NCBI GenBank assembly: GCA_002496475.1
Contig: DAJV01000040.1
Coordinates: forward strand, 405 to 5,561
DNA length: 5,157 bases
From: Vulcanisaeta sp. UBA163
GTDB taxonomy: Archaea > Thermoproteota > Thermoprotei > Thermoproteales > Thermocladiaceae
Reading direction: 5' to 3'
In this document: positions 4,763 to 5,157 of the stretch, in pieces
How the letters are laid out: each line of letters opens with the position of its first letter
Numbering within the stretch: position 1 is the first letter of the stretch
Made by a program: the position numbers and the translations under genes
The notes under the pieces: generated by a model
The model's database searches: none
The model's input: the letters and a program-made list of their open reading frames with translations, nothing else
What the model was told of the DNA's origin: nothing

Positions 4763-5157
4763 CACCACCGAGGTACTGGAAGGAAAACGGTAGAAGGAGG
4801 AGGATACTGCTGGTCAGGCAAGACCGTTACGAGGTTGACGAGAAGGGGAAGAAGATCGTACTCAAGGACTTTAAAATGAAGATTGGCTTCGCAGGTAAGT
4901 TGAGGTGGTACGGTAAGCAAGGTAGGTTGGTGATTATTTATGATGAGGGCACTGGCAGGTGGTATGCTCACATTCCAGTGGAGGTTGGTGTTGAGGTGAC
5001 GAGGAGGGGTAATAAGTCGAGGACGTTGTTCGCGGCGGGAGGAATTCAACCCAAATAGCCAAGCCAATTGACGATAAGGTGGTCTCTATTAACTTGAGCA
5101 TTAACATACTCGTCAACGTAATTGTTAATGATGGCACGTGGCTAATTTATAGGGGCG
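4750..5157 (+). pseudogene. tnpB: Decayed IS200/IS605-family TnpB fragment, continuing past the window
   Basis: This is a remnant of TnpB, the RNA-guided RuvC-type nuclease of IS200/IS605 elements. From 4750 the frame reads VSPPRYWK, LKDFKMKIGFAGKLRW, YGKQGRLVIIYDE and RWYAHIPVEVGVE, typical of the middle part of crenarchaeal TnpB before the nuclease core. This frame ends at TAG 5056, but the family sequence resumes in the frame one base earlier: from about 5016 it reads VEDVVRGGRNSTQIAKP and then DDKVVSINLSINILV through GTWLIYRG to the window edge. A one-base loss around 5011-5028 explains this. The RuvC-I motif, normally DLGIN, is NLSIN here, so the first catalytic aspartate (codon 5091-5093, AAC) is gone. 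The usual N-terminal part (roughly 100 or more residues) is absent upstream, where a TAA at 4735 closes the frame. The element is therefore dead for TnpB nuclease activity. The part beyond the window, including any zinc finger or guide-RNA region, cannot be judged. Confidence 0.85.

Noticed and set aside
4934..5137. Minus-strand open frames opposite the tnpB fragment
   Set aside because: The plus strand carries clear TnpB family motifs in two consecutive frames; the minus-strand frames are shadows.

Overview
The window is archaeal and most likely comes from a thermophilic crenarchaeon of the Thermoproteales, of a moderately AT-rich type such as Vulcanisaeta or Caldivirga. The genus is an inference. 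The reasons are a NucS-type nuclease, TATA-like boxes centred about 26-30 nt upstream of several start codons (the spacing expected of leaderless archaeal mRNAs), frequent AGG and ATA codons, and a remnant of a crenarchaeal-type IS200/IS605 TnpB. I found no tRNA, rRNA or CRISPR array.

Left part (1-1484, plus strand): two small uncharacterised genes, coupled by an ATGA start/stop overlap, lie just upstream of nucS (EndoMS), the mismatch-specific DNA endonuclease. They may form one transcription unit, although nucS may also have its own weak promoter.

Middle (1471-2227, minus strand): this stretch looks empty at first, but it holds a four-helix membrane-protein reading frame broken by exactly two in-frame TGA codons. 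That frame keeps a well-placed TATA-like box. It is followed by a 334-bp gap with several inverted repeats and a possible 25-codon micro-ORF that I do not trust as a gene.

Right of that (2228-3523, minus strand): a small membrane protein, possibly SpoIIM-like, lies downstream of a purine-type phosphoribosyltransferase with a C-terminal winged-helix-like extension. The phosphoribosyltransferase diverges from an EamA/DMT-family transporter (3630-4499, plus).

End (4500-5157): about 250 bp with no convincing gene leads into a decayed tnpB fragment. It lacks its N-terminal part, carries a one-base frameshift and has lost the first RuvC catalytic aspartate. It runs off the window edge.

I do not see a clear new defence or mobile system. 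The best leads are the double-TGA membrane ORF, the uncharacterised gene pair next to nucS, and the pattern of decay in the tnpB remnant.
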